A DNA stretch of 64,000 nt, taken from Nitrososphaerales archaeon. GTDB taxonomy: Archaea > Thermoproteota > Nitrososphaeria > Nitrososphaerales > CADDZS01. Every line of letters starts with the position of its first letter. Within the stretch, counting starts at the first letter, position 1. Position numbers and translations under genes: made by a program. The notes under the pieces are model-generated. The model saw only the letters and a program-made list of their open reading frames with translations, did no database searches and had not been told where the DNA came from. Location: positions 1-64,000 of the forward strand of contig JASHOD010000074.1 in the NCBI GenBank assembly GCA_030041295.1, written 5' to 3'. This document shows positions 16,961 through 24,874 of the stretch, piece after piece.

Positions 16961-18166
16961 CTAATCTACCTCGAGTATCATGCTGACAGCCTCGCCGCCG
17001 CCTAGACATAGGGTAACGAGTCCTCTATGCAGCTTCCTCTTCTTGAGGGCATAAATCATTGTCGTGACGATTCTCGCACCGGACGACCCTATCGGATGAC
17101 CAAGCGCGATTGCCCCGCCGTTTACATTGAATTTCTTGTCAGGTATTCCCAATTCCTTTGCGACTATAATGCTGGCTGACGAATAAGCTTCATTGTGCTC
17201 GACGAGGTCCATGTCGTCTATTGAGAAGCCTGCCTTCTTCAAGACGGCCTTGCAAGCGGGAATCGGTGCTTCCATGACGAGTTCAGGTTTCACGGCGGCC
17301 TGACCGTATGCGACGATCTTGGCTAGCGGTTCCACGCCACGCGACGTGGCCTTTGCAAGCGAAGTAACCACAACCGCTGCGGCACCATCGCTTAGCTGCG
17401 ACGAATTTCCCGCCGTTAGAATACCGTTCGGCTTGAACACAGGTTTTAGGGCTTTAAGACCCTCTAGGGTGGTATCTTCCCTGATGCACTCATCTCTTTC
17501 AAACAAACCAACGAGACCCGTCGGTACCCTAATTTCAATTGGGACAATCTCGTCCTTGAAGGCTCCTTCCGCGGTAGCTTTGATCGCCTTTTCGTAAGAC
17601 CACATCGCAAATTTGTCAGCTTCTTCCCTAGTTATTCCGTGCCGCTCGGCCGTGATTTCGCCTGTCATCCCCATATGAAAATCGTTGTATGCATCCCACA
17701 GGCCGTCGACTAACATCGCGTCGAGGACCTTTGCGTCCCCAAATTTCAGCCCCCAGCGCAAGTTCTTCTGTATGTAGGGAGCCATGCTCATGTTTTCCAT
17801 CCCTCCGGCGACGTAACAGTCCGCGTCGCCTGCTTTGATGCCCTGAGCTGCAAACATGATTGACTTCAGCCCGGAACCACATACCTTGTTCTCGGTTACG
17901 GCGCCGATCTCCTCGGGTAGTCCGGAATACAGTGTGGCTTGCCTGGCGGGATTTTGTCCCAACCCCGCGGAAACGACGTTTCCCATAATGACCTCGTAAA
18001 CGTCTGCATCTTTAATGCCCGCAGTTCGTTTGAGCGCTTCTCGAATCGCTATTGCGCCAAGTTTCTGTGGAGGAAAGTCTTTCAGAGTCTTGCCAAACTT
18101 GCCGATCGGAGTTCTAGCAGCTCCTACGATGACAGGGGTTGTTTCGGCCGGAGAATCTCCTTTCAA
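16961..18166 (-). CDS. Acetyl-CoA C-acyltransferase (thiolase)
   Basis: 401 residues from TTG. All thiolase residues are present: nucleophilic Cys in NKVCGSGLKS (about residue 96), His in GGAIALGHPIGSSGAR (about 357) and the second Cys in TLCLGGGEA (about 388). It cleaves 3-ketoacyl-CoA with CoA or runs in reverse to make acetoacetyl-CoA. Unlike the two thiolase-like proteins further right it keeps the whole active site. A TATA-like element (CACTTAATAG on the minus strand, about 18194-18203) gives it its own promoter with the acyl-CoA dehydrogenase. Confidence 0.93.
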   Translation of the reverse strand: MKGDSPAETTPVIVGAARTPIGKFGKTLKDFPPQKLGAIAIREALKRTAGIKDADVYEVIMGNVVSAGLGQNPARQATLYSGLPEEIGAVTENKVCGSGLKSIMFAAQGIKAGDADCYVAGGMENMSMAPYIQKNLRWGLKFGDAKVLDAMLVDGLWDAYNDFHMGMTGEITAERHGITREEADKFAMWSYEKAIKATAEGAFKDEIVPIEIRVPTGLVGLFERDECIREDTTLEGLKALKPVFKPNGILTAGNSSQLSDGAAAVVVTSLAKATSRGVEPLAKIVAYGQAAVKPELVMEAPIPACKAVLKKAGFSIDDMDLVEHNEAYSSASIIVAKELGIPDKKFNVNGGAIALGHPIGSSGARIVTTMIYALKKRKLHRGLVTLCLGGGEAVSMILEVD

Positions 18167-18299
18167 ATTGGGAGTACCTAATTCTGCATTTCAATCTATT
18201 AAGTGTAGAGTCAATGAGATCAGAATTGTTCTTGCAAAAAGTATACTCAAAATGGATAGAGCAAAGCCAAAAAATTAGGCAAGCGATCGCCAAAAAAGA

Positions 18300-18776
18300 C
18301 TAGTAGTTCGCTTTCTCAAAGTATTCGATGTCGGAGAGGTCGCCCTTCCTATCGTTCTTCTGCCTAAAGACCGGTCTTACTCTCATTCCCAGTCGCGGCT
18401 CGTCTCTCGAGCTTTTGAGTCTGCCCAGAATGCCTCCTTCTACGCCGTCGAACTTGACTAGGGCTATGATCTCTTTCGCTGCCTCGCCGCCATCTTCTCC
18501 TTCTTTCTTCTTTTTGACCAAAGTGAACGAGTAAAGATACGCGCTGTCTTCAGGAACATCTTTCCATTCATTCAATTGCGAGAAGCATTCCTTGCAGAAA
18601 ATCTTTGGTGGGAGGTAGAGCTTGTTGCATTTCTCGCAACGACTGGCTTGGATTTTTCCCTGCTTTAGAAGCTGGAGGAAGCGGTCGCCTGCAACGCCTG
18701 CCGTGTACTTGTATTGCAGCGGGATGTGATCCTGTAAGACTCCGAGTTTCGTTTCGCTGGTTATTTTTTCGTCCAT
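18300..18776 (-). CDS. DUF35 OB-fold/zinc-ribbon protein 1
   Basis: 158 residues. The rubredoxin-like zinc ribbon (CEKCNKLYLPPKIFCKEC, about residues 43-60) precedes an OB-fold half (about 70-150) with LYSFTLVKKKK and GRLKSSRDEPRLGMRVRPVF. DUF35 proteins partner with SCP-x-type thiolases, where they bridge active sites and may hold the pantetheine of CoA. Here it is followed on the same strand by a second DUF35 and two thiolase-like proteins, the expected pairing. Start ATG. Confidence 0.85.
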   Translation of the reverse strand: MDEKITSETKLGVLQDHIPLQYKYTAGVAGDRFLQLLKQGKIQASRCEKCNKLYLPPKIFCKECFSQLNEWKDVPEDSAYLYSFTLVKKKKEGEDGGEAAKEIIALVKFDGVEGGILGRLKSSRDEPRLGMRVRPVFRQKNDRKGDLSDIEYFEKANY

Positions 18777-18794
18777 TTTTCCACAAATCCTCTT

Positions 18795-19301
18795 CTAAAT
18801 TGGTTTGAAGTACTTGATATCAAGAATCGAGCCGGTTCTTTCGCTCTCCGGCTTCCAAACTGCCTGCACTTTCATACCAACCTTGATCTGCTTTTCGTTC
18901 TCGATTTCGCCGAGGTAATGAAGGAATCCCATCCCGGGCGTTGGACCATCCACATTTATCACTGCAACGTATAGTGGCTCTTTGAGCCTTGAAGCATCTG
19001 TTCCGACGTGCGCTATCGAGTAAGTGTTGACGGTGCCAGTGTCCTTGATATAGACCCATTCGTCAGTAGTCCTGAAACAGTCTTCGCAGAACATCCTCGG
19101 CGGAACAAGCACTCTGTTACATTTGTTGCACTTGCGTCCGATGATCTTGCCCTTCTTTAATTCGGAAAGGAACCTCGTGACAGCGACCCCCGTTGACCAC
19201 GAGTATTTCAAATCCGCGGTGTATGATTTTGTCAAGACTTCGGACTCGAAAGCCTTCGAAGAAATCTCACGGCCGGGGAAGAAACTTACTTTCTCGCTCA
19301 T
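18795..19301 (-). CDS. DUF35 OB-fold/zinc-ribbon protein 2
   Basis: 168 residues, ATG start. It has the zinc ribbon CNKCNRVLVPPRMFCEDC (about residues 56-73) and the OB half with NTYSIAHVG and GMGFLHYLGEIENEKQIKVG. It is clearly a paralogue of the neighbouring DUF35 gene, 18 bases away, and lies 7 bases from the thiolase-like gene at 19309. The two DUF35 and two thiolase-like genes presumably form two 1:1 pairs or one hetero-complex. Confidence 0.85.
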   Translation of the reverse strand: MSEKVSFFPGREISSKAFESEVLTKSYTADLKYSWSTGVAVTRFLSELKKGKIIGRKCNKCNRVLVPPRMFCEDCFRTTDEWVYIKDTGTVNTYSIAHVGTDASRLKEPLYVAVINVDGPTPGMGFLHYLGEIENEKQIKVGMKVQAVWKPESERTGSILDIKYFKPI

Positions 19302-19308
19302 GATTCTA

Positions 19309-20478
19309 TTACCTTCGCCTCATGATAAAGACTGAACTGTACTGCATCAGATCGCCCCAGGCTTGGGCGAGCCCCGTGTGGACGTCCTTCTTGACCTGCC
19401 TCTTTCCTGCCTGTCCTGTTAACTGGAAATAAACCTCACAAACCTTCATCATTCCTGCGGCGGCGATAGGGTTTCCAACGCCGAGAAGACCGCCCGACGG
19501 ATTGATCGGTAGTTCGCCATTTCGCTGTGTTATTCCTTGGGTCGTGAGCTTTGGCGCCTCTCCCTTCTTCGCTAGTAGCAACCCCTCCATGTGATGGAGC
19601 TCCTTGTAATCAAAGGGGTCGTAGACTTCGGCGAAATCAATCTCCTTTCGGGGGTTTGTGATGCCCGCCATCTTGTAAGCCATCTTGCACGCATTTTCTA
19701 GATACTGCGGATAGTAAAGATCGCGGTTTGTCCAGTATGTGCTGTCGATGTTCCAGCCACATCCTGCGACTCTGACTGGCTCTTTCGTAAGTTTCTTCGC
19801 AAACTCCTCGGATGCCAGTATCACTGCAGCGGCTCCATCGCTAGGAGGACTGACGTCCAACCTCTTGACTGGCCAGACCATCGGCTCGGAGTTCATCACG
19901 TCTTCGACTGTGATGTCGGCAGGTAATTGGGCGCAAGGATGATCCTTGGCATTGCGCTTATTCTTGACAGCTACTTGGGCGATTTCTTCCTCCTTGATTC
20001 CGTGGACTGCCATGTATCTACGCATCTCTAGTGCAAAAATCCAAAGCAGCGTGGTGCCCAGTTGTCTTTCGTAATCGTGATCGAATATGCTCCAAAACGC
20101 ATACGCAGGATGAGGCTGAAGCGGCGACATTTTCTCTTCGGCAATTGCAATGCAACAATTGCTCATGCCCGACGCAACGTGCCACCACGCGGCCGCCGGC
20201 ACGTAAACTCCCGTCGCACCTCCGACGAAGACTCTTGAGTAGGGCCTCCGATACGCTCCCGCGCCGTCGAGGTAATACTCTCCCTTCATATGAACCCCGT
20301 CAAATGCATCAGGCGCACTTCCTGAGACGACCATGTCTACATCCTTCCTTTCGATCCCAGCGGAGTCAAGTGCCATCCTTACGGCCTCGAAGGAAAGCTC
20401 CTTTCCGGTCTCTAGCATTCTGCGCCGAAATAAAGTGAGCCCGGCCCCGATTACGCAAACTTTCTTTGGTGTCGCCAT
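19309..20478 (-). CDS. SCP-x-type thiolase-like protein, active site altered
   Basis: 389 residues, ATG. Thiolase fold in order: VCVIGAGLTLFRRR, EAVRMALDSAGI, SPPSDGAAAVILASEEFA, GLLGVGNPIAAAGMMKV. The nucleophile loop reads FVGGATGVYVPAAA, with no Cys, and the family His of GHP is Asn (GVGNPIAAAG). The C-terminal CxG Cys is also missing (TGLAQAWGDLM). So it cannot use the standard Cys-His chemistry. It is grouped with DUF35 partners, so it probably still binds acyl-CoA, possibly as a non-catalytic or differently acting subunit. Confidence 0.85.
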   Translation of the reverse strand: MATPKKVCVIGAGLTLFRRRMLETGKELSFEAVRMALDSAGIERKDVDMVVSGSAPDAFDGVHMKGEYYLDGAGAYRRPYSRVFVGGATGVYVPAAAWWHVASGMSNCCIAIAEEKMSPLQPHPAYAFWSIFDHDYERQLGTTLLWIFALEMRRYMAVHGIKEEEIAQVAVKNKRNAKDHPCAQLPADITVEDVMNSEPMVWPVKRLDVSPPSDGAAAVILASEEFAKKLTKEPVRVAGCGWNIDSTYWTNRDLYYPQYLENACKMAYKMAGITNPRKEIDFAEVYDPFDYKELHHMEGLLLAKKGEAPKLTTQGITQRNGELPINPSGGLLGVGNPIAAAGMMKVCEVYFQLTGQAGKRQVKKDVHTGLAQAWGDLMQYSSVFIMRRR

Positions 20479-20495
20479 TTTTCCAATCTACACCT

Positions 20496-21734
20496 TCATA
20501 CTGAAAGTACCGCAGCCACTCCCGTCTGCGTTGGAATCCCTCTCCAGGATTGAACAACAGCCCGCTTTGGATTATCCAGTTGCATCTTGCCCGCACTTCC
20601 TCTTAATTGAAGGACAGACTCGTAGACTCGGACCAGAGGAGTCGCCTCGACAAAGTAACCCATCCCCAGAGATCCACCTGACACGTTCACGGGGATCTGC
20701 CCGTCAGGGTCTGCCTTGCCCGACGAAACAAATTTTCCTGCACGTTTTGCTAGTCCTAAAGCTTCTATATGCTCTAATTCCTTGTACGCGTAAGTGTCGT
20801 CCACCTCCGCGAAATCAATCTGGGTGACCGGCTTTCTGATCCTTGCCATTTCGTAAGCTTTCCTTGCAGAGTTTGATGCGTAAAGTGCCTGCCCTAGTTC
20901 CATCTCCTCGATGTTGGGAGTGTCCGAGAACCACGAGATTCCCGAGAGCCATATCGGTTCGTCTCCGTTCTTTGGAGCAAGCTTGCGAGCTTTCTTTGCG
21001 GAAGCTACTATGACCACGACGGATCCGTCCGCTGATTCGCTTATCTCCCTCCTTGTTAGTGGAGATGCGACCTCTTCACTGCTCAAGATATCTTCATTGG
21101 AAAAATTATCGCTGTAAACCGCCCGCGGATTTCGTAGCGCATTCCTCTTGTTTTTAACCACGACAGTGGCACACTCTTCGTGTGTATTGCCGGATTCTTC
21201 GAGATATCGGCGCATTTCGAGCCCCGCAAGGTATTTTGGATCAACGCCGGAGATTCTACCAAAATGAGGATCAAATCCAAGATCCTCAACGAGTCCTTTG
21301 GACGTGACGTCTGAGAGTTTGCTGTGAGATTCGACGACCACCAGATCGCTAACACCTGCCATGATATGCATGTAGGCATGCGCTAGTCCGAGCAAACCGT
21401 CCCCGGACACGGTAAACAAAGGACGCAATTTCGCCCCTAGCTGATCTGGCATGTATTCATCGCTGATACTGTTCCCCTCCCAGAAGTCTTCCGCACAACA
21501 GATGAACGAACCCACGTCGTTTCGAACGTCGATCCCAGCGTCAGAATACGCGCGGGTAGCGGCTTCGTACATCAGCTCCTTGTACGAGAGACCCGAAGTG
21601 ATCGAATCAAAGTTTGAAGCGCCGATTCCAACAATCGCCACGTCGTTTCTTCCGGCTGGCAATTCTAAATCACGAAACCTTGAGAAGGAAAAATCGTCCC
21701 GAGTTGATTTAAGAGTTACCAGAGATGTTCTCAT
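20496..21734 (-). CDS. SCP-x-type thiolase-like protein 2, active site altered
   Basis: 412 residues, ATG. Related to its neighbour: VAIVGIGASNFDSIT, MYEAATRAYSDAGI, ESADGSVVVIVASAKKA, GGSLGMGYFVEATPLVRVY. The nucleophile region (TVSGDGLLGLAHAYM) has no Cys, and the GHP motif has become GYF. A divergence like this in both paralogues suggests they keep the fold for another purpose, for instance binding acyl-CoA in a complex with DUF35. First gene of the 21734-18300 operon, preceded by a perfect palindrome at 21742-21765. Confidence 0.8.
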   Translation of the reverse strand: MRTSLVTLKSTRDDFSFSRFRDLELPAGRNDVAIVGIGASNFDSITSGLSYKELMYEAATRAYSDAGIDVRNDVGSFICCAEDFWEGNSISDEYMPDQLGAKLRPLFTVSGDGLLGLAHAYMHIMAGVSDLVVVESHSKLSDVTSKGLVEDLGFDPHFGRISGVDPKYLAGLEMRRYLEESGNTHEECATVVVKNKRNALRNPRAVYSDNFSNEDILSSEEVASPLTRREISESADGSVVVIVASAKKARKLAPKNGDEPIWLSGISWFSDTPNIEEMELGQALYASNSARKAYEMARIRKPVTQIDFAEVDDTYAYKELEHIEALGLAKRAGKFVSSGKADPDGQIPVNVSGGSLGMGYFVEATPLVRVYESVLQLRGSAGKMQLDNPKRAVVQSWRGIPTQTGVAAVLSV

Positions 21735-21741
21735 ACCTGCC

Positions 21742-21765
21742 TACTTTTTGACGCTTCAAAAAGTA
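21742..21765. promoter_or_regulatory. 24-bp palindrome before the thiolase-like operon
   Basis: TACTTTTTGA-CGCT-TCAAAAAGTA: perfect 10-bp arms with a 4-base centre. It ends 8 bases before the start codon at 21734, between this operon and the end of the CAP-domain gene. Such symmetry at a promoter fits a dimeric repressor site, or a hairpin. Confidence 0.6.
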
Positions 21766-21779
21766 AGCAAATTTTGGAG

Positions 21780-22880
21780 CTATGTCTGCTGTACAAAGAT
21801 CGAGATACTGGTTAGCGTCTCGGTATCGTTCGGGTTACTGGCGAACGTGTTCTGTGTCAGGTAGATGGTGTATACCCCGCTCCCGTCGTGCGATATGAAT
21901 TGCGCTAGTGAAAACACAATGTTGATCGAACTGCTCGTAACATCCCAGGTCGAAGGTTGAATTGTCAGAGAGTTCGGAGAGTCAAACTTAGTATTACATA
22001 TGTACGCGCAAGGGATCACGCCACCAATGAAAGTGCCTTCATTGTATGGTATCTGATATTGGGTATTCAAAACAGAAGAATTCAGGGCAGTCGGTGTCGG
22101 ATCGTAGTTTATGATTACGCTGTTGGGGTTTAACGAGACCACTCCTCCGGTAATATTCCCCCTTAGCGTAACGTCTCCATTTGAGGCGCTGAATATCGGT
22201 TCGGTCATGTTGATGTAATAGTTTTCAAAATCTTCGACAAAATACACATGCGTCGAGTCGTACATAATTCCAATTGATACACGGTTGTGGTACGGATTTA
22301 TTATGTTGAGTAAATGTCCGTTTTGACAGCAAGCAGAGTCGTTGTATACCATGTCGGATTCTAGCGTGCGGATCGCTCCTTCGACAGCGCCTACATTAGT
22401 GAAAGTAGCGCAGTACGAGCACGTCGACTCGAACGCGACGTTCTCTTCAACGGCTCCGGTTCCGTTTAGAAGACTGTAGCGCATGTATGGCTTGTAACCT
22501 TGAACGTCCCAATGGCTAAAGTAACCGTTCACGTACATGGAATAGGCATGCTCTTGTGCAGAAAGGATGGGGCTCAATGAAACCGCGGATACGTTGAAAT
22601 TTGCACGATTGATATTTATTTGCGAAAGGGCGTAGTTTACCAAAGTACTATAATCAGAAGGATACCCAATCGTCAGATTGGCTTCAGAAGTAGAACTTGC
22701 GATAGGAACCGTCGTAACAGTATTTCCGAGGTTAAAGAAACTTGTGAATACGCTCATGTTTGTGAGTAAGAAGATTCCGATGATTGCCACGACGGCTAAA
22801 GTGAGGAATATGGCCACGATTGCTCCCAGATGCGACTTCCTACCGTTGCTAGGCGGAGCCGTTGGGGGAGTAGACCGCAT
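21780..22880 (-). CDS. Membrane-anchored CAP/SCP-domain protein
   Basis: 366 residues, ATG. A basic, Pro-rich N-terminus is followed by one membrane helix (about residues 16-40), then an extracellular Ser/Thr-rich spacer. Residues about 80-220 have the CAP-superfamily order: YALSQININRANF, LSAQEHAYSMYVNGYFSHWD (His), EENVAF, and HLLNIINPYHNRVSIGI (His), the groove residues of secreted SCP/PR-1/YkwD-type proteins. The last 140 residues are beta-rich and unrecognised. CAP proteins are secreted and often bind lipids or small ligands. No partner is visible. Confidence 0.8.
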   Translation of the reverse strand: MRSTPPTAPPSNGRKSHLGAIVAIFLTLAVVAIIGIFLLTNMSVFTSFFNLGNTVTTVPIASSTSEANLTIGYPSDYSTLVNYALSQININRANFNVSAVSLSPILSAQEHAYSMYVNGYFSHWDVQGYKPYMRYSLLNGTGAVEENVAFESTCSYCATFTNVGAVEGAIRTLESDMVYNDSACCQNGHLLNIINPYHNRVSIGIMYDSTHVYFVEDFENYYINMTEPIFSASNGDVTLRGNITGGVVSLNPNSVIINYDPTPTALNSSVLNTQYQIPYNEGTFIGGVIPCAYICNTKFDSPNSLTIQPSTWDVTSSSINIVFSLAQFISHDGSGVYTIYLTQNTFASNPNDTETLTSISIFVQQT

Positions 22881-23003
22881 GTTAATAAAATTTCACGCTA
22901 TTGCTCGAGAACTGACTTTTTCGTCTTCAAAGAGAGAACTCATAACTGGACTCAGTACTATTTCAGAACTTTGGTGATTTTCTCATCATGAAGATATATG
23001 GTT

Positions 23004-23026
23004 CCTGTCCCCTTTTTCAGGACAGG
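23004..23026. other. Stem-loop between 22880 and 23121
   Basis: CCTGTCC (23004-23010) pairs perfectly with GGACAGG (23020-23026), loop CCTTTTTCA. It lies between two minus-strand genes and may end transcription of the small gene to its right, although no clear U-run follows on that strand. Confidence 0.4.
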
Positions 23027-23120
23027 GCTACAAAAAAGCGTCGAGTTTCGAGTATCTATAGACCTTGGATAAGATTCGAAGAAGGGGGCTAGATCGTGCT
23101 TTCTCCCTTCGTTTTCAAAT

Positions 23121-23315
23121 CTATGGCTTCTTTTTTAGTGTATGAACTATATGGAGTCTGAGTGCATTTTCTATGGATGACTCTAGTCCAAGAGCTTCGA
23201 CAGGAGATACTGGCTTCACTCCTACGGGGGTCATTACCATTATCACGTCTTCCATCAGGAGTGGATTCCGTCTTTTCCCTTCCAAGCCTTTTGTTAGTTC
23301 TACTATTTCTTGCAT
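23121..23315 (-). CDS. Small soluble protein, unknown
   Basis: 64 residues from ATG, with a mixed, globular-looking composition (KGLEGKRRNPLLMEDV, VMTPVGVKPVSPVEALG). No family recognised. It stands alone on the left flank of the purine regulon and lacks that regulon's operator. Confidence 0.45.
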   Translation of the reverse strand: MQEIVELTKGLEGKRRNPLLMEDVIMVMTPVGVKPVSPVEALGLESSIENALRLHIVHTLKKKP

Positions 23316-23479
23316 GTTAATTGTATCACTTGATGAGTGAACATGTTATTTTGGATATTTACCGAAATTGCAAAATGGTACCTAGATTTCTTGTGAATCA
23401 ACACAAGATTACTTCAGAATTAAGAATAAGGGCGACAATGATTAGTTCTATGCAAAGATCAACTCGAACCTAAGGAGTC

Positions 23480-24874
23480 TCAAGAAGAAAATCTAGGAAC
23501 CCTTCGAAAGATGTAATTTCCTCTGCCCTCTTTACCGACGAATTGGCCATCTTGAAACACGAGCATCCCACGCGCAATCGTTGCTATTGGATATCCTTCG
23601 ACGTTGACATCCTCATAGATCGAGTAGTCTAAATTACTGTGAAGGTATTTGTGTTCAAGCTTCATTTTCTTCTTTGGATCTACAATGACTAGGTCTGCGT
23701 CGGAGTTGGGCGAAATTGTTCCCTTTCGAGGATAGAGATTATACAGCTTTGCAGGATTGAATGAGGTCACTTTTACAAGCTGCTCTAATGTTATCCGTCC
23801 TTGCGTTACACCGTTGAGTAAAATAGGCAAGATATTTTCGGTACCTTGAACTCCCCCAGGAATTTCTGTGAAAACCTTTGCTTTCATTTTCTGCTCCAGA
23901 GTGAAACATGCATGATCGCTACCGACCGTCGAGATCTCGCCTAGAGCGATGCCTTTCCAGAGTCGCTCGAGATCTGCCTTGCCCTTGAGAGGAGGAGACA
24001 TGAGAAATATTGCTGCATCCTTCCTTTGGTAAACTTCGTTCGTGAGGGTGAGATAGTGCGGGCATGTCTCGGCATAAAGTCTCTCACCAGATAGCCTTGA
24101 ATCCAGGACCATCTGTAATCCGCGATCAGAAGAGAGGTGCACGACGAGCACAGAAGCCCCTGTCAATTCAGATAGGAATCCCATCCTTTGAACAGCTTCT
24201 GCTTCGACAAAATCTGGCCTGCTTAATGCATGGTATTGCGGATCATTTTTTTGCTCAGAGAGGAGTTTGGATGTGTTAGAATTGATCATATCTTCATTTT
24301 CGCAATGAGCAAGAATAAGTGCACCAAGAGCTTTCGCCTTCGATAGAACACCGTACAGCTCACCGTCGTTTAGCATCATCCCGCGTTTCTTGTAAGCAGT
24401 GAAGATCTTGAAGCTAGTGACACCGTAATCATTCTGTAACGTTTCCATTTGTTGCTGAGTAGACTCCGAGGCACTGTTCAATATAACATGGAGTCCAAAG
24501 TCGATCACCGCTTTACGGGACGCAACTCCTTTTCGCATATTGAATGCTTCGACCAGTGATTGTCCAGGCTCTGGCGTCACAAAATCTAAGATTGTGGTAC
24601 AACCGCCGCAAGCTGCAGCTGTTGTGCCGGAAAGGAAATCATCTGAAGTGAGGAACGTTCCTGCAGGTGTCGAATACGGCATTTCAAAGTGAGTGTGCCC
24701 GTCTATTACGCCTGGAATAATTATCTTGCCGCTTGCATCAATTGTTCTATCTGCTTGTTCGTCTATTTCACTAGCAAGTTTTGTAATCAGCCCATCTTCA
24801 ATTCCAATTTCGAAATTGAAAGTTCCTTCAGGAAGAACGACTTCGCCGTTCTTAATTACGAGGTCGAGCAACAC
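23480..24874 (-). CDS. Dihydropyrimidinase/hydantoinase-family cyclic amidohydrolase
   Basis: 464 residues, ATG. Two-metal amidohydrolase: DGHTHFEMP (first HxH, about residue 58), carbamylated Lys in SFKIFTAYK (about 154), His in LAHCEN (about 189), His in VVHLSSD (about 245) and Asp in GSDHACF (about 321). It opens cyclic ureides such as hydantoins, dihydropyrimidines or allantoin; the exact one cannot be read from sequence. It overlaps the ECF ATPase gene by 23 bases and is the last gene of the ecfS-ecfT-ecfA operon, so its substrate is probably the imported compound or a product. E. coli HyuA (YgeZ) in the urate cluster is the closest functional parallel. Confidence 0.9.
   Translation of the reverse strand: MLLDLVIKNGEVVLPEGTFNFEIGIEDGLITKLASEIDEQADRTIDASGKIIIPGVIDGHTHFEMPYSTPAGTFLTSDDFLSGTTAAACGGCTTILDFVTPEPGQSLVEAFNMRKGVASRKAVIDFGLHVILNSASESTQQQMETLQNDYGVTSFKIFTAYKKRGMMLNDGELYGVLSKAKALGALILAHCENEDMINSNTSKLLSEQKNDPQYHALSRPDFVEAEAVQRMGFLSELTGASVLVVHLSSDRGLQMVLDSRLSGERLYAETCPHYLTLTNEVYQRKDAAIFLMSPPLKGKADLERLWKGIALGEISTVGSDHACFTLEQKMKAKVFTEIPGGVQGTENILPILLNGVTQGRITLEQLVKVTSFNPAKLYNLYPRKGTISPNSDADLVIVDPKKKMKLEHKYLHSNLDYSIYEDVNVEGYPIATIARGMLVFQDGQFVGKEGRGNYIFRRVPRFSS

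Noticed and set aside
18328-21379. Long plus-strand frames opposite the thiolase/DUF35 operon
   Set aside because: Antisense shadows of clearly recognisable minus-strand genes.
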